Shown piece by piece: positions 11,001-23,000 of a DNA stretch of 64,000 bases. The stretch lies in contig OX377204.1 in NCBI GenBank assembly GCA_947396885.1, positions 52,315,139 to 52,379,138 on the forward strand. Direction: 5' to 3'. The position numbers and the translations under genes were made by a program. The notes under the pieces were generated by a model, which saw nothing but the letters and a program-made list of their open reading frames with translations, was not told where the DNA came from and ran no database searches. How positions within the stretch are numbered: position 1 is the first letter of the stretch; the number at the start of each line of letters is the position of its first letter. Origin of the DNA: Heligmosomoides polygyrus polygyrus (lineage: Eukaryota; Nematoda; Chromadorea; Rhabditida; Heligmosomidae).

Positions 11001-14000
11001 CCGGATACGATGGAGGCAATTAGAAAGCGTATCAGGCCATCCAATACGAAACAGTGACTTGAAAACAAGCAAGCTACGCATCTGATGACAGATTTGAAAG
11101 AAACAGGAACTCAAGCGCGTGTAGCGCAGTTGGCAATGGCATAGATTTTCGCGTGCATCCCGATCGATTTTGTGCTCTTGCCCAAAGCCAACATACCTTC
11201 AGTGTCGCAGGGCTTTACAAGTGGGATGTGAAACGCTGATCTGCACGTAACCTATATCTCGGACCGCAAGTTGTCGTGTGGGCCAAATGCGTATTTCAAG
11301 TGGACTCAACAATGTCGCGGAGGATTGTCCATACAATGACTTGCGGCGATGAGCCGATGAACAAGTCAGCGCCTTATCTTCTCCAGACAAGTCTGCTACC
11401 AATTCACCGGCCGACGGAGGAAGGGAAGGTTTGGTTGGCGTGGGCGGGAAATCCGAGCCGAGAACATCGGGTACGCGCTACAGCCGACTCTCCTGCGAAT
11501 GCACTACACGCGCCCGCCCATGGGCCTAAGGCGCCTTTTATACTCGCGCCGCCGCGCGGCGCGGCGTGATGGTTGACATAGCTATCGATTTTTCGCGCCG
11601 CATCGCTTTCATACTCCGCCGCCTCAAAACACCACACTTGACGGAATTTTGGGTTACGGTATTCGGCGAATCGCGCCGCTGGAGGGAAGGACGCGGCGCG
11701 GCGCGATCAGCTGCGGCAGACTCGATGTGGAGAGGGAGGATCACCACCGAGATGAATCATTTTGCTATGTACTCCTTGTTTTGGCTTCTCAACTAACAAA
11801 ACAAAGAAGGTGTAGCAAAATGGTGGCACTATTGCACTTTCAGGACTCCAGAGGTCGATGAGAGGTCGAAAAGGTTTCTGACCAAACTTCTCCAGGGGGA
11901 GGGGGGTACGGCTCGGATCACCTCCGCGATATCCTGAACAAGCCCTCCCTCACACCCTAAGTTTTCGAAGAAAAGGAATAAAAATCATCGGAAGGGTTGT
12001 CCAAACCATAACGATGTAACGTCTTTTTGTACTCAACCCTGTCGCTTGAAACTGAGCACTCGCTCCGGTAGAAAAGCGAAGCGGTCGTAATAACAGAAAG
12101 AAAAGACGCAAGTAGGAACGATGCGCGGTGCATCTGCACAACGCACTGAACTCCGCAAAATCATGCGCAGTTCAGAGAATTGAAGCTTGTCTTCACAACG
12201 GGACACTAATTCCTTCACAACGGGAATAGCCATCGAGCGAAAAATCTTCTATTATGCCACCAAACTGTGTACAAACAACCATCTTCTCCTATTCCCTGAA
12301 AAGAAGCGGTCCCACGGTGATAAGCATATATGAACCGCGTCATCGCTAATGTGCCAATCAGCAACTGCACTCGTACAGCTTACTTGTTTCTAATTCGAAA
12401 CGTTCTAGTTCCATAACGGTCATGTTCAAGTACGAAATTTTCAGCATTAGGGAACTCCCGTCTACCAACTTTCCCCATGCGACTTGCATACACATCTAGT
12501 CATGACACAACTCACTCTGAAGTGCTTGTCCACCTTGATAAAACCGCGTCCGTCCAACTCAATGCAGGTGTCCTTCAACCAAGCAGTCGGCGGCTCGACA
12601 CCTGAAAGTAAGCTTCGTTTCGTGCAATAGATCCCTCTTCAGGATAGATTCACCTACACAGTACTGCTTGAACATGAATGAGGTGCCACTACCCGAACAC
12701 CCTTCCTATTCGGCGCAGAGCCTCGTGCCATTTCTTTGCCACCCTATGCTCTGCGCTTAGAAAGAAACCTCTTTCTCTAAATTCTTGGGGACCTTATTGG
12801 AACAGATTTATAGCAAAACGTGGTAGTAGACTGTCGCAGCGTTACCTAGGGGAATATTTGAATGCGTACCTACCAGTGTGAAGAAATCATAGCCCCAATT
12901 GATGGAAGTTATCTGCGAATCACCGCCTACTCGGAATTCGTCTGGAGTTCGACTTTGGATTGTTAACCCCGTCGCCAACATCAGTGTTGTGCTCAAGAAC
13001 TTCTTTGACGAACCCATAGTTCCGCGCCTGCAGCAGCCCTTCCGATCGAGAGGTATTGCTTCCGAAGACATAACATGTAATGGGCGCCCTACTGCCTTGA
13101 ACGAGAAGACTCTGAGCGATGCCTTGGAAGAGAAGCGCAATGCTGCTTTAATTGTGGGCGCCACTTTGGTGCGACCAAATGCCACCACCGCGGCATTGGC
13201 TAGGCGCGCTTACCGTGTCCTCACGAAGAGCTCAATATGTTCAAGCAAGTGGCAATCGCCTTTCGGAATCAAGCTGGCCGCTAGAACCCCATCTCGAGTG
13301 TAGGCACAATCCGCGTACCTATCCCTGCTATTACGACGTCTGCTTGAATCGTCTCTCCTGACTTCAGTGTTACACCACTGACTTCGGAGACTCCCTCGAG
13401 CCGCTCTGCCAACGCATTTGTCAGGATCTTCACTCCCTTTGCTTCGAAGCGCTGGAAGATTGCTGCTTTACAGGTCAAATGCCTATTAATTTTAGACAAA
13501 AAAGACAAAAATCAAAAATTGACCAATCACTCTGAGACCCACTTTCCGAATAACTTCGCCGATGTCTGTGCCTAGCGCTGGCAACGGCTCCTTCGTTGCA
13601 CACACGACAGTCACAGAAGCAGCAGTCACAGCCAGAGCAGATGCGATCTCCATTCCTGAAGAAACACTCATTCCGTCACATTGTCTCGTTCGCATCAAAG
13701 GCTGTGGAAGGCATGGAGGAAAGGTTTGTCCGTTGAGAGGAAGGTGGACCCAGTTCGTGAAGACTAATGAACGACATTTTATTTAATTATTTATTTATTA
13801 TATTTGCAGACGGCAAACATTGAAAACAAGGCTCAATACTACAAAGCCAAAGCAAACACAACAAGCAGTACAAAATATATGCAACGAGTTGGTAATCGGT
13901 ATCACTTGTCGACTTGTCTCAAGAAAGATCATATCTAAGTAATGTATTGCTAGCAAACCGCTTAAACTGCTTTACTGATAGGAGCCTTGATTCGTTCTTC

Positions 14001-17000
14001 ATAAGCTTGAGGTATGCACTTCCTGCTCTATATGCAAATGAATTTGCATGTAAACCTGTTTTTGGGCGAGTTAACGTGATTTTTTGCAGAGCACCTCTCG
14101 TACGTGAATTGGACAAAGTAAATAACTGCTTCATAACTATTCCTTTGCTAATGCACCTAATGTGCACTATCTTATGAACCATGCAAGTATCAACGACTTT
14201 ACGTCGAGAAGCAAGGGAAGGAAGTTGAAGACGCCTGTTTCTCACTGCAGCGTCCGGAATTCAGTCATATTCCTAAGTGCCAGTACGTGCTAGGAGCTTT
14301 CGAGTGTAAATGTTCTGAACTCTCTCAATGCAATAAACTTCTTTCATCTTATGTGGATTGAAGACTGCTGTGACACCAGATTCTACAATAGGTCTAACAT
14401 AAGTTTTATAGGCACGAGTAGGATAACTTTATTTTTGCTGCACAGTCCTTTAAAAATTTGAAACGTGCGCGTAGTTGCCTGTTCACATCGATCTCTGACA
14501 CGCTCAAAAAATCCAGATCAGTATTGTAACGGAAGGCAAGATCTTTAACGGAAATAGCAGGTAAAACAACAACACCGTCCACGTGGTACGAACGAGCCTG
14601 GGTTGGTGAACTTGTCTTTAGTTGCATAAACGTTGCCTTCTGAGGAGACAGACGTAACTGCCATTTTTTACTCCAGACTACCAGAGAATCAATTGCCCTT
14701 TGCAGCCTAGAAGAATCTTCCGGTTCCTCAATTACATGATATATCTTTACATCATCTGCATACATTTTTATAGAAATTCCATGGTTTTGGATTACCTTTG
14801 CTAAGTCATTTGTATAGATATTAAACAGAATTGGCGAAAGAACCGCCCCCTGAGGTACTCCGCTCGTAGTAGGCATAAGCTGAGAAAGTGTCTGATCTAA
14901 TTTGATTAGGAACGTCCGGCCGGACAGGTATTCGGTGATCCACTTGACGAGAATCGGATGAAACTCCAATTGTCCCAGTTTGAATATTAATTTTTAATTT
15001 TTTACATCCAAATATGTAGGAGCGGAGCGGCATGAAACGCCGATTACAAAAATATAGACAAAATTTGCTAAGGACCTCCAAACGAGCTGTGGCCGGTCAA
15101 AGTTTGCCTTGACGACTTTATGTCGAGAGCGCTTACAAGGATGGATGCAGGTCGCGGCCACGGCGCAGTGGTAGCGCTCTCGTATCGAAGTCAAGGGTTC
15201 GACTCAAAGGGGTTGTCGTGTTTCTTGAGTCTTGCTATTCACCGCTTTTCCTCATGTCCAACCCATTTTCAATGCCTGGTAGAAACTGTCACTAACAATC
15301 TTTGATTTCCACTTTTCAAATGCCAAATTCGTGATCAGCACACCAAATAACTCCCTTAGTCGAAGAACAGATATTCTTTGACCTCGGTAGTCGTACATAG
15401 TGGCTTTTGCATTTTCGTACCGCCGAGCCGTTTAAAAAAGAAAGATTTAGAAGATAAATTGTGTTTGTTTCAGGAATGAAAGCATAACCTACTAATCAAA
15501 AGATAAGGATAGCTGCCGATGTACCAACCTTCTTCGAAAACGATGGAAGAATGTGAAGTAAATGTGTAATCGAAATACACTGCTCACAAACCGAGCAATC
15601 ATGCTTCTCTCCAGTGCTCCTTCGAAGAAAAAAAAACTGAACGTAGCAACACGATGACGAGTAAAATGCCCGAACCGCACCGCGTCTGTTTTAGTGCGAA
15701 AGAATGCCCGCAGCCAGAGGAGAAAATACCTCCGCCCAGGAGAAAAATGGCGGCAACCAGGGAGAAAATCGGCAATACCAGCCGCTGCTATAGGTCGCCT
15801 CCGCGGCGAGAGCTGCCTTGGCTCATCGCGAAGCGGCGGGTGTCACGGCGCGAGTCGACGCTAGTTGGCTCCGCACGCACTGTCCGCGTCCTTTCCCGAG
15901 CCGTGTTCCGGCAAACCGCCCCCCCCCCCCCCCGCCTCCCCGGCATGAAATGAACAACACGAACTTTGACCAGCAAGAGCGTACTTAGGAGATTCAGTTA
16001 GCAAATTTGGTCTATATACTTGTAATCAGCGCTTCAAGGTCTTTCGCATAGCATAGGTCTCTATCAGAAGTTCTTGGAGAAGCTGAAGGCTCTTCCTGGT
16101 TAGCAGCATCGACAGATGAACAACGTCATCACGGACTGAGCACTTTCGGGAAAACTCTAGGTTTATTTTGAACCACGGTGAAAAGCAGGCTCGTAGGTCG
16201 GTTCCTGTGTTGTATGGAATGGTCGTCTTGAAGGCTTTGAGAGAGCCACTCCAAGACCATGAGAACTTTTGAGCTCTGGGATTTCACTCCATCTGAACAT
16301 AAGAAATTATGTCGCCCACATCTCGAATAGTTATTTGAGCGACATTTAGTATTGTGAAGAAGAGATCGCTCCATGCACTCGGCCATATCATCACGATTTT
16401 TATCGGACTGATAGTAAGAATTCTGTCTGCGTGGAGCAACACAGATGTAAACGGGGCAACAAGAACGGTTATAAAACACACTTATCTTCACACTTGTTTC
16501 AAGTAAGCAGCAATTAACTGTCAGTCAGTCAAATAAAAAGCGCTACGACCTAGTCTAGTGCATGACGCGATCTTTTCTTTCAATACACTAAATGATTACT
16601 GACTTTCTTCCCTTTAAAATAATATTTTATTCATTATTTTTCTCTAAAAAGATAGAATTGTGTAAAACTTCAAACAGTATTCAATTATTAAGACAGGTGA
16701 AATAGAAAACTTTGAAGAAAGTTATGTTAAATTTTCCTTAAACAAAAAGTTATTCAAACCGCGTTGGAGATCCTCTTGTTTAATCTGGAATCTGGAATAC
16801 GCTCGTTTTGATCTGGAAGATGTGCAGCTTGATTTCAACAGCGTCAAGTTTGGTTATGGAAGCGTCCGATTTGATTTTAAAAGTGACCATTTTTATTTGA
16901 AAGGTTTGGATGTGACTTGATACTGGTATGAACAGCCGCTGGAAGTGAGGAACGCGTCAATGTTCCGATTCCGAAAGGAATCCCACTGTAAACGGCGCAC

Positions 17001-20000
17001 CACAAGGCCATTCAAAAGGTGGGAACGCAGCAACAGCAGATCAGCTCTCTTCCCCACGTCGACCTTTTTATCAAAATCATTCCTTTCCGAGCGCCAATTC
17101 CTCTCCACTTTCAGAACACCCGTCTTACCTATGAAAGATCCACCGATACAGACGACACGCTGCCCAACTGAGGCGGCAGCAATGCTGTTGGCTTCAGATA
17201 CCGTCCGAAGAGTGAATACATTCTGAAGACGGTTGCATAATCGTACACTGGCAAACTTCAGTTGAGGCACGCAGTCGGAGTGCTCCCATAAGGGTACTCG
17301 TGAAGGAAAGTGACTTCCAGAGCGGTTACTGCTATGCCTTTCAAGAATGAGCCACACTAACATGCCATGCATCAGAAGACAGACCTTTAGATCAGCACCA
17401 GGCACGGTCAGCCTTCTCGGAGAGCCTCCCAATGCCAGAACCAGCTTGCTGTATGGCAAGCAATCTCCATTCGATAACGAGATCCTCCGGTGGGCAATAT
17501 CAACACCGATCACCTGAAAGGATAAGGCTTTCACTGCTGCTCCTTCTCGCGATATACACGCAGGCTGGGGGTGCGTCTGAACGCCCTTACTAACTCTCGT
17601 CTTCGTAAGGACATCAATATGATTCTCCTTGTAGTAATCGTCAGACCGTAACCGAATGTCTTTCCCTTCTGCAACAGGTTTCTGAAATCAGAACTTATTA
17701 CTCGCCAAGGGAAACGCAAAGCAACGATTGCAGCTTTCAAAAACTTTTGCTCCAGTCATTTGCAGATTCCTGCGTAATCACATTTCGAGCGGGTGAACGC
17801 AGGCAAACGCCCTGCTTCTGTGAATGAGCAGAATTCGCCTACCCCTAATCAGCAGGTTTCAACCTCTCCAGGGTATTTTCGTTTCTTTTCCCTCGTGCGT
17901 GCCTTCGTTCTTGGAATACCAGGTGAAAAAGGAAAGGCAATAGATCCTTATCGAGATTGGTTGATTTTCTTCTATGGGCGCTCAGCTACTCTCCCATCAT
18001 CTCAGAATGCCGTAGAAGCGCTCACGCGTCAACGGAATACAATTTTGACGCGACTACGAAAAAGTTGCCAAATAAGCTGCAAACATGTTCTCGTCTCTTT
18101 CTATGAGGGAAAACTCAAGTTAGAAGAAAGACGGAGTGTTTTTTCAATGAAAATACAATTTCTATTCCTTGGCTAAAACACTGATTTGAGATATACCTAA
18201 GTGATCCAACACAAGAAAAATTGTAAATGCCCTGCAGGCCATCACTGCTTTTCTTTTCTCGCACATTGACCCAGTGTATCCCCTCTAGCGAGCTCGTTTA
18301 CTAATGAGGTACTGCTTTCCCTAAACTTTCTTGTCTCTAACGTCTTCTAAACCAGTCAGTCTTCTAAACCATGTCTGCTTCCAACTAATTGGTACAGTAG
18401 TAAAAAATCGCGAAAATGGAAAAAACCGGCAGTTGAGAATGCATGGAAAGATGTAAACGGAGCGAATCTAGGCAAATTTCATATCAAATAGATCGGTATG
18501 ATGAGGCAAAACCCAACATTGGCATGAAATACATTTTTGACTGCGTCTAAAATATTTAAAATTCTACTGGAGAGGTTCAATCCTGCCAGGGACATAATTA
18601 GACGAGACTCAGGAGCGAGTGTGGGTTAGGTCGAGGCAATTACGAGCTCTTTGCAAAGCTTTGTAACCGTTGGGTATACCTATATCATGTTGTTCTGATT
18701 CCAACAACGTGCATTTCAATGGGTGTAGTATTGAGAGAGTTACGGCAGAGTGGCCGAAACGGCGGATTAATCTGTCGCCGGCTGGATTTGGCGGATATTT
18801 ACGGACAGTTCAGTATTGTTAGAAGATGTGTTGTTAGAAAACTCTCAAATGACAAGAATTTTGTGTTTATTTAACAATGTGATTATTTTTCTTAAGAAAC
18901 TCTGCAAAACTGAATTTTTAATAAGCCCTTTCTTTCATTTTAACTTGATTAGATGCATTCTAAACCTTAGATACGTCTGACTTGATTTACAAAATGCCTA
19001 TATTTGGTTTCAAGAAGTGTTCGGCTTGAGCAAATTGTCGATAGACCTATTCGTGACATTACCCAGATTTCTGTGAATCAGTGTGGCTTCTTAGACGGCA
19101 TGTCTCCGAAGACTCGATTGAGCGCGAGTGGTTATCTACCTTTCTTCGAAGAGTCGAGTGCAGACGCCAGTAGGTACGTCGATCGGGTTTCCCTTCTCTG
19201 TAGGAGAACAACATGGTTTGCGCTCTCCCCGTTATGGATCATGTGACATTCAGCAGCCTAACGCTTGCAGTTGCTTTGCGCTGATGATGTAATGAGGCAC
19301 TGCGAAGATAAAATTAAACTCCAGCGGCAGGCAGGTACAAGCTTGGTGCTCTCGTTTGGAGAGATTCAGACTTAAGCTTAACGTCAAAAAGACCGAATGC
19401 CTGATCACAGACAAAGATGACGTCCGCTCCATTAAGATGAAAGCATTTAGCCGCCGCGTACTTCAGTATTCAAGTACCTGGAACCAGCAGACACGTTCGA
19501 TAGCAGTGCACCTGTCAGAATGAACTCACGTGTGGACGCAGCTTTGTCCGAATGGCGCTCACTGACGGAGTGCTTCGCGACAAGAAGATACCAGAGCGCA
19601 TCAAGTCGAAGAACTACAGAGCAGTCTCCCACCAGTAGCTACTCACGGAGCTGAGTGTTAGCCGGTATCCAAAGAAATCGAAAGGCGCCTCATCATAAGA
19701 GAAACGAAGGGGTTGGTGTAGACGGCCGGAGTTAGCGTATGGATTGAGTGTGCAACGACTCCATACGGCGGAGGTCCAGTGTCACTCCGACATTTGAGAA
19801 ACTGCGCGAAGCTCGTCCGCGATACGTTCTTCGCGCAAAAGGTGACACTGTTCGAAAGAATGGCCTTAATCTCGAGGTGAGCGGAAAACGGCTACGATGG
19901 AGACCAAAGCAACGCTGCTGCATCAGAACTTGAAGATGACAAAGTTGCACACCGATCACGCATTCGATCGGGAAAAGTGGCGCCAGCAGCCAGAAAAGCG

Positions 20001-23000
20001 GACCACGAAATTAAGCGGGGAAGGAGGTCCGCTCTCAAATTGGAAGGTGTCCAGTTTAGACCGAAGAGGGTCCAATTTATAATAAAAAATGTCCCGCTTA
20101 AAGTGAAATTCGTATATATAGGCCGGAATTTTTCCCTCACGTCTACCTATCAATAAAGAATGGAGAAAATTTAAAAAAACGAAAATTTCCTTTTGTTTTC
20201 TCCACGTACCCGCTCGGAAATAATCGGCGTAACAACCCTAACTATAGGAGATTTCGGACACGAGTAAGGCTCACCTTGCTGAGCAGTACCCGGTCGTACG
20301 ATGGAAGCTCCTCCTCGGTGATCATCGTGATTGGCGTCGGACAGTTATTCAGCCGCGCGGACTCCACAAACGTAGCGGCACTTATACCTTAGAAGAGGAG
20401 TCTGTAGTCACTGCATAAAAAGGTAAAAGGATCACCAACCGGACAAATCTAGCAATTTTTAAATCTGGACTTCTCAAGAAATTCCAAGTGCAAATCGTGC
20501 TCGCCGTGATGACTATTCACTTAAATACCACGCGACATATCCCTGTGCACTGTGAGGGCAGTTCAAGAGGGTATGGTGAATTCGGTACAAACCGTTATTG
20601 AGGCCTACAAAGGACAGCGTAAACGCGCCATCCAATCAGAGCATCGACCACGTACGCACCAGCTAATCGAGGCATCCATTCTACACGCACCCTCGGGGTA
20701 GCAGTCCGCTAGATACGGCCTCATCGATTTTTTGCATTCCTTCCTCCCATGTACGCCATGCTAACGACACTTTACTCTCAATTCGAGCATAGTCTGCGCT
20801 CAACTATGAATGGACGAAGATCCGACGACGTGAGGGCAGCGACTGCATACTTTAATCGGAACAGGAAGCGTATTAACACGGTGCGCAGAATTTCTGTTTT
20901 CGTGTTCGGAAATGCGGTTGGGGACCATGTTAGTCTTTCCGTTCCGCCCGTGTTCCGCTTGTTTCGGAAGGAAAATCGAAAACGGAAACGATCACTCTTC
21001 CCTACTGGTTATGTTCTGATCACTATCACATCACCAATTATTATAGAAAGCTTGTCCTCCATGCAGTTGTCAGAGGAATACCGTCCTGCAAACCAGATAT
21101 CAGCGGCAAATTTTAGAACATTACTAAAAGAAAAAGTTGTGACTGAGTGGGTGGGCGTTTGAAAAGGCATAAAGTTCTTGTTATTGCTTTTCAAAATGTC
21201 TACAAAACGTTTATGGCACCCGAGTACTTGTTCCCTTCACTGAGCGATATCGCACTACACGGACAAATATTTTGTAATACGTACGAAGTCGTGAATCTCT
21301 CGAAAAATCTCTTCGCATCACAACCAAAAACAATGAGTACCGGAGGATTTTTCTGAAAAGGAGAGCCTCCAGAGTGGCGGTGACCTTTTGCGATGCAATT
21401 TTTACAGGATGTAGGATCCCGTAGTCCAAAACCATAGCTACTTTTTTCGGAATGCTCTTCTGCGGTCGAAAAAAACGTGTGGACTTGTGAGCGCGAGCTT
21501 CATGACACCCTGCTACCACCCAGCCGATGTGGTCGGTTGGTGTATGTAGTGGTAGCGGGGTCGCCTCTCGGCGCACCTAACGGATTTGATAGTTCGGTCC
21601 CGGTCTCGCCTTTTTTTGCACCCATCGGATCGTTATTATTATGGGCTTGTTTGATCACAGGAGTCAATTTGTACACGATTAATACTTTTAGTATTTAAAC
21701 CTAGCCTTTTTGGGCTTTTATTTGAGTCGATATGTTGATGATCACCCGGGGCCCTTCTCAACGTCTACCGATTATGACTTCAACGAAGAAGTAGTGATGC
21801 CTTGTCAGGGAGAGATTGTTCTCCCCTAGCGTTTGTAGGATGCTGCCGATGTGATAAGCGATTATGTTTTAAACGTTTCATAGTTCAATATCATAATCGT
21901 TGATTATCATTGTCAGCAATAAACACAGTTACTTCATGTGAGCAAGAAAAATTCTTTTATGTTAGCAATCCAATAGTGATATGATGAATATATGAATAAT
22001 GATACAGTGCAAATACGATCCATTGAGAGGTAACTCAAATGAAAGCCCAAAAAGGCTAGGTTTAAATATTAAAAGCATTAATCGTGAACAAATTGACTTC
22101 TATGATCACATAAGCCCATAATAATAACTATCCGATGTGTGCAAAAACTGGCGACACCGAGGACCGAGCCATCAAACCCGCTCGGTGTGCACGAGAGGAG
22201 AATCCGCTACCAGTACGCCAACCGACCACACCAGACTTGGTTGCAGCAGAGCGCCATGAACTTCGCGCTCACGCGTCCACACGGTTTTTCTTTCGACCGC
22301 AGAAGAGCATTCCGAAAAAAGTAACTACGGTTTTGGATTCCCCACACGGAACCTTACATCCTGTAGAAATTGCATCGCAAAAGCTCACCGCCACTCCGGA
22401 GGCTCTCCTTTTAAGAGTCAAGAATGCACTTCTTTTGCATGTCAAGCCAGCTGCAGACGTATCTGACCAATTTTCCAATTGGTGCACATTGCGCACCTGC
22501 AAAGTCGAGCCTAGATGCGTTATGGCGGCCATCTAGAAGGGGCTCGCTCCATAAGTTGGCGAGCAATGCATGGACTGCGACTTGTGCTGCGTAGTGCCAG
22601 AGGTCCAGATGACGTCGTTGGTTGTTCGCGGACTGGGTGCTATTGGAAACCAGCCGAACCAGCCGACTCTCATCCTTTCTGCATAACTTTTTCGGACGGG
22701 CAGCCAATGTTTTATCTCTGCAGACTTCCGTGCACTTCAGGTATGTAGCACCGACCCAGTGGAGCCGCGGGCTTCCTGTTTGAAGAACTGGCTGCGTGAA
22801 GCGCATCAACTTGAGATTTTCGTAAGTAGAAAGCATGGAGCTAATGGGAATTTCATCGGACAATGAAAATTATGTTTTCCGTTGAGTTTGACGTATTATA
22901 TTACATATTCATTCCTTAAAATGCGCGGAAAAAACCCTAAGGGGCGAAAAATCCCATGTGGACCTAGTATACTTTTGCACCACTTTACATAGCAATAAAA

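Larger units (their letters stand above)
21357..22411. mobile_element. Foldback element with Pol III-like boxes in both arms
   Basis: Ends AAAGGAGAGCCTCC are inverted over about 340 bp per arm. Flanks are TGA and TAA (3-bp target with one change). Each arm holds an inward tRNA-like unit. The centre shares CTTCAACGAAGAAG with the element at 35097. In the intron between AIFM3 exons 4 and 5. Confidence 0.8.

Noticed and set aside
13281..13319. AIFM3 exon 10 extended to the ORF stop
   Set aside because: The donor at 13319 joins in phase to exon 11 with exact family spacing; the extra residues have no counterpart.
17793..18176. 127-aa plus frame in an AIFM3 intron
   Set aside because: No recognisable motif, no codon periodicity that stands out, and placed among repeats.
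21537..21612. Functional tRNA gene
   Set aside because: A- and B-boxes are recognisable, but acceptor and D stems do not pair. The same holds for the other tRNA-like units.
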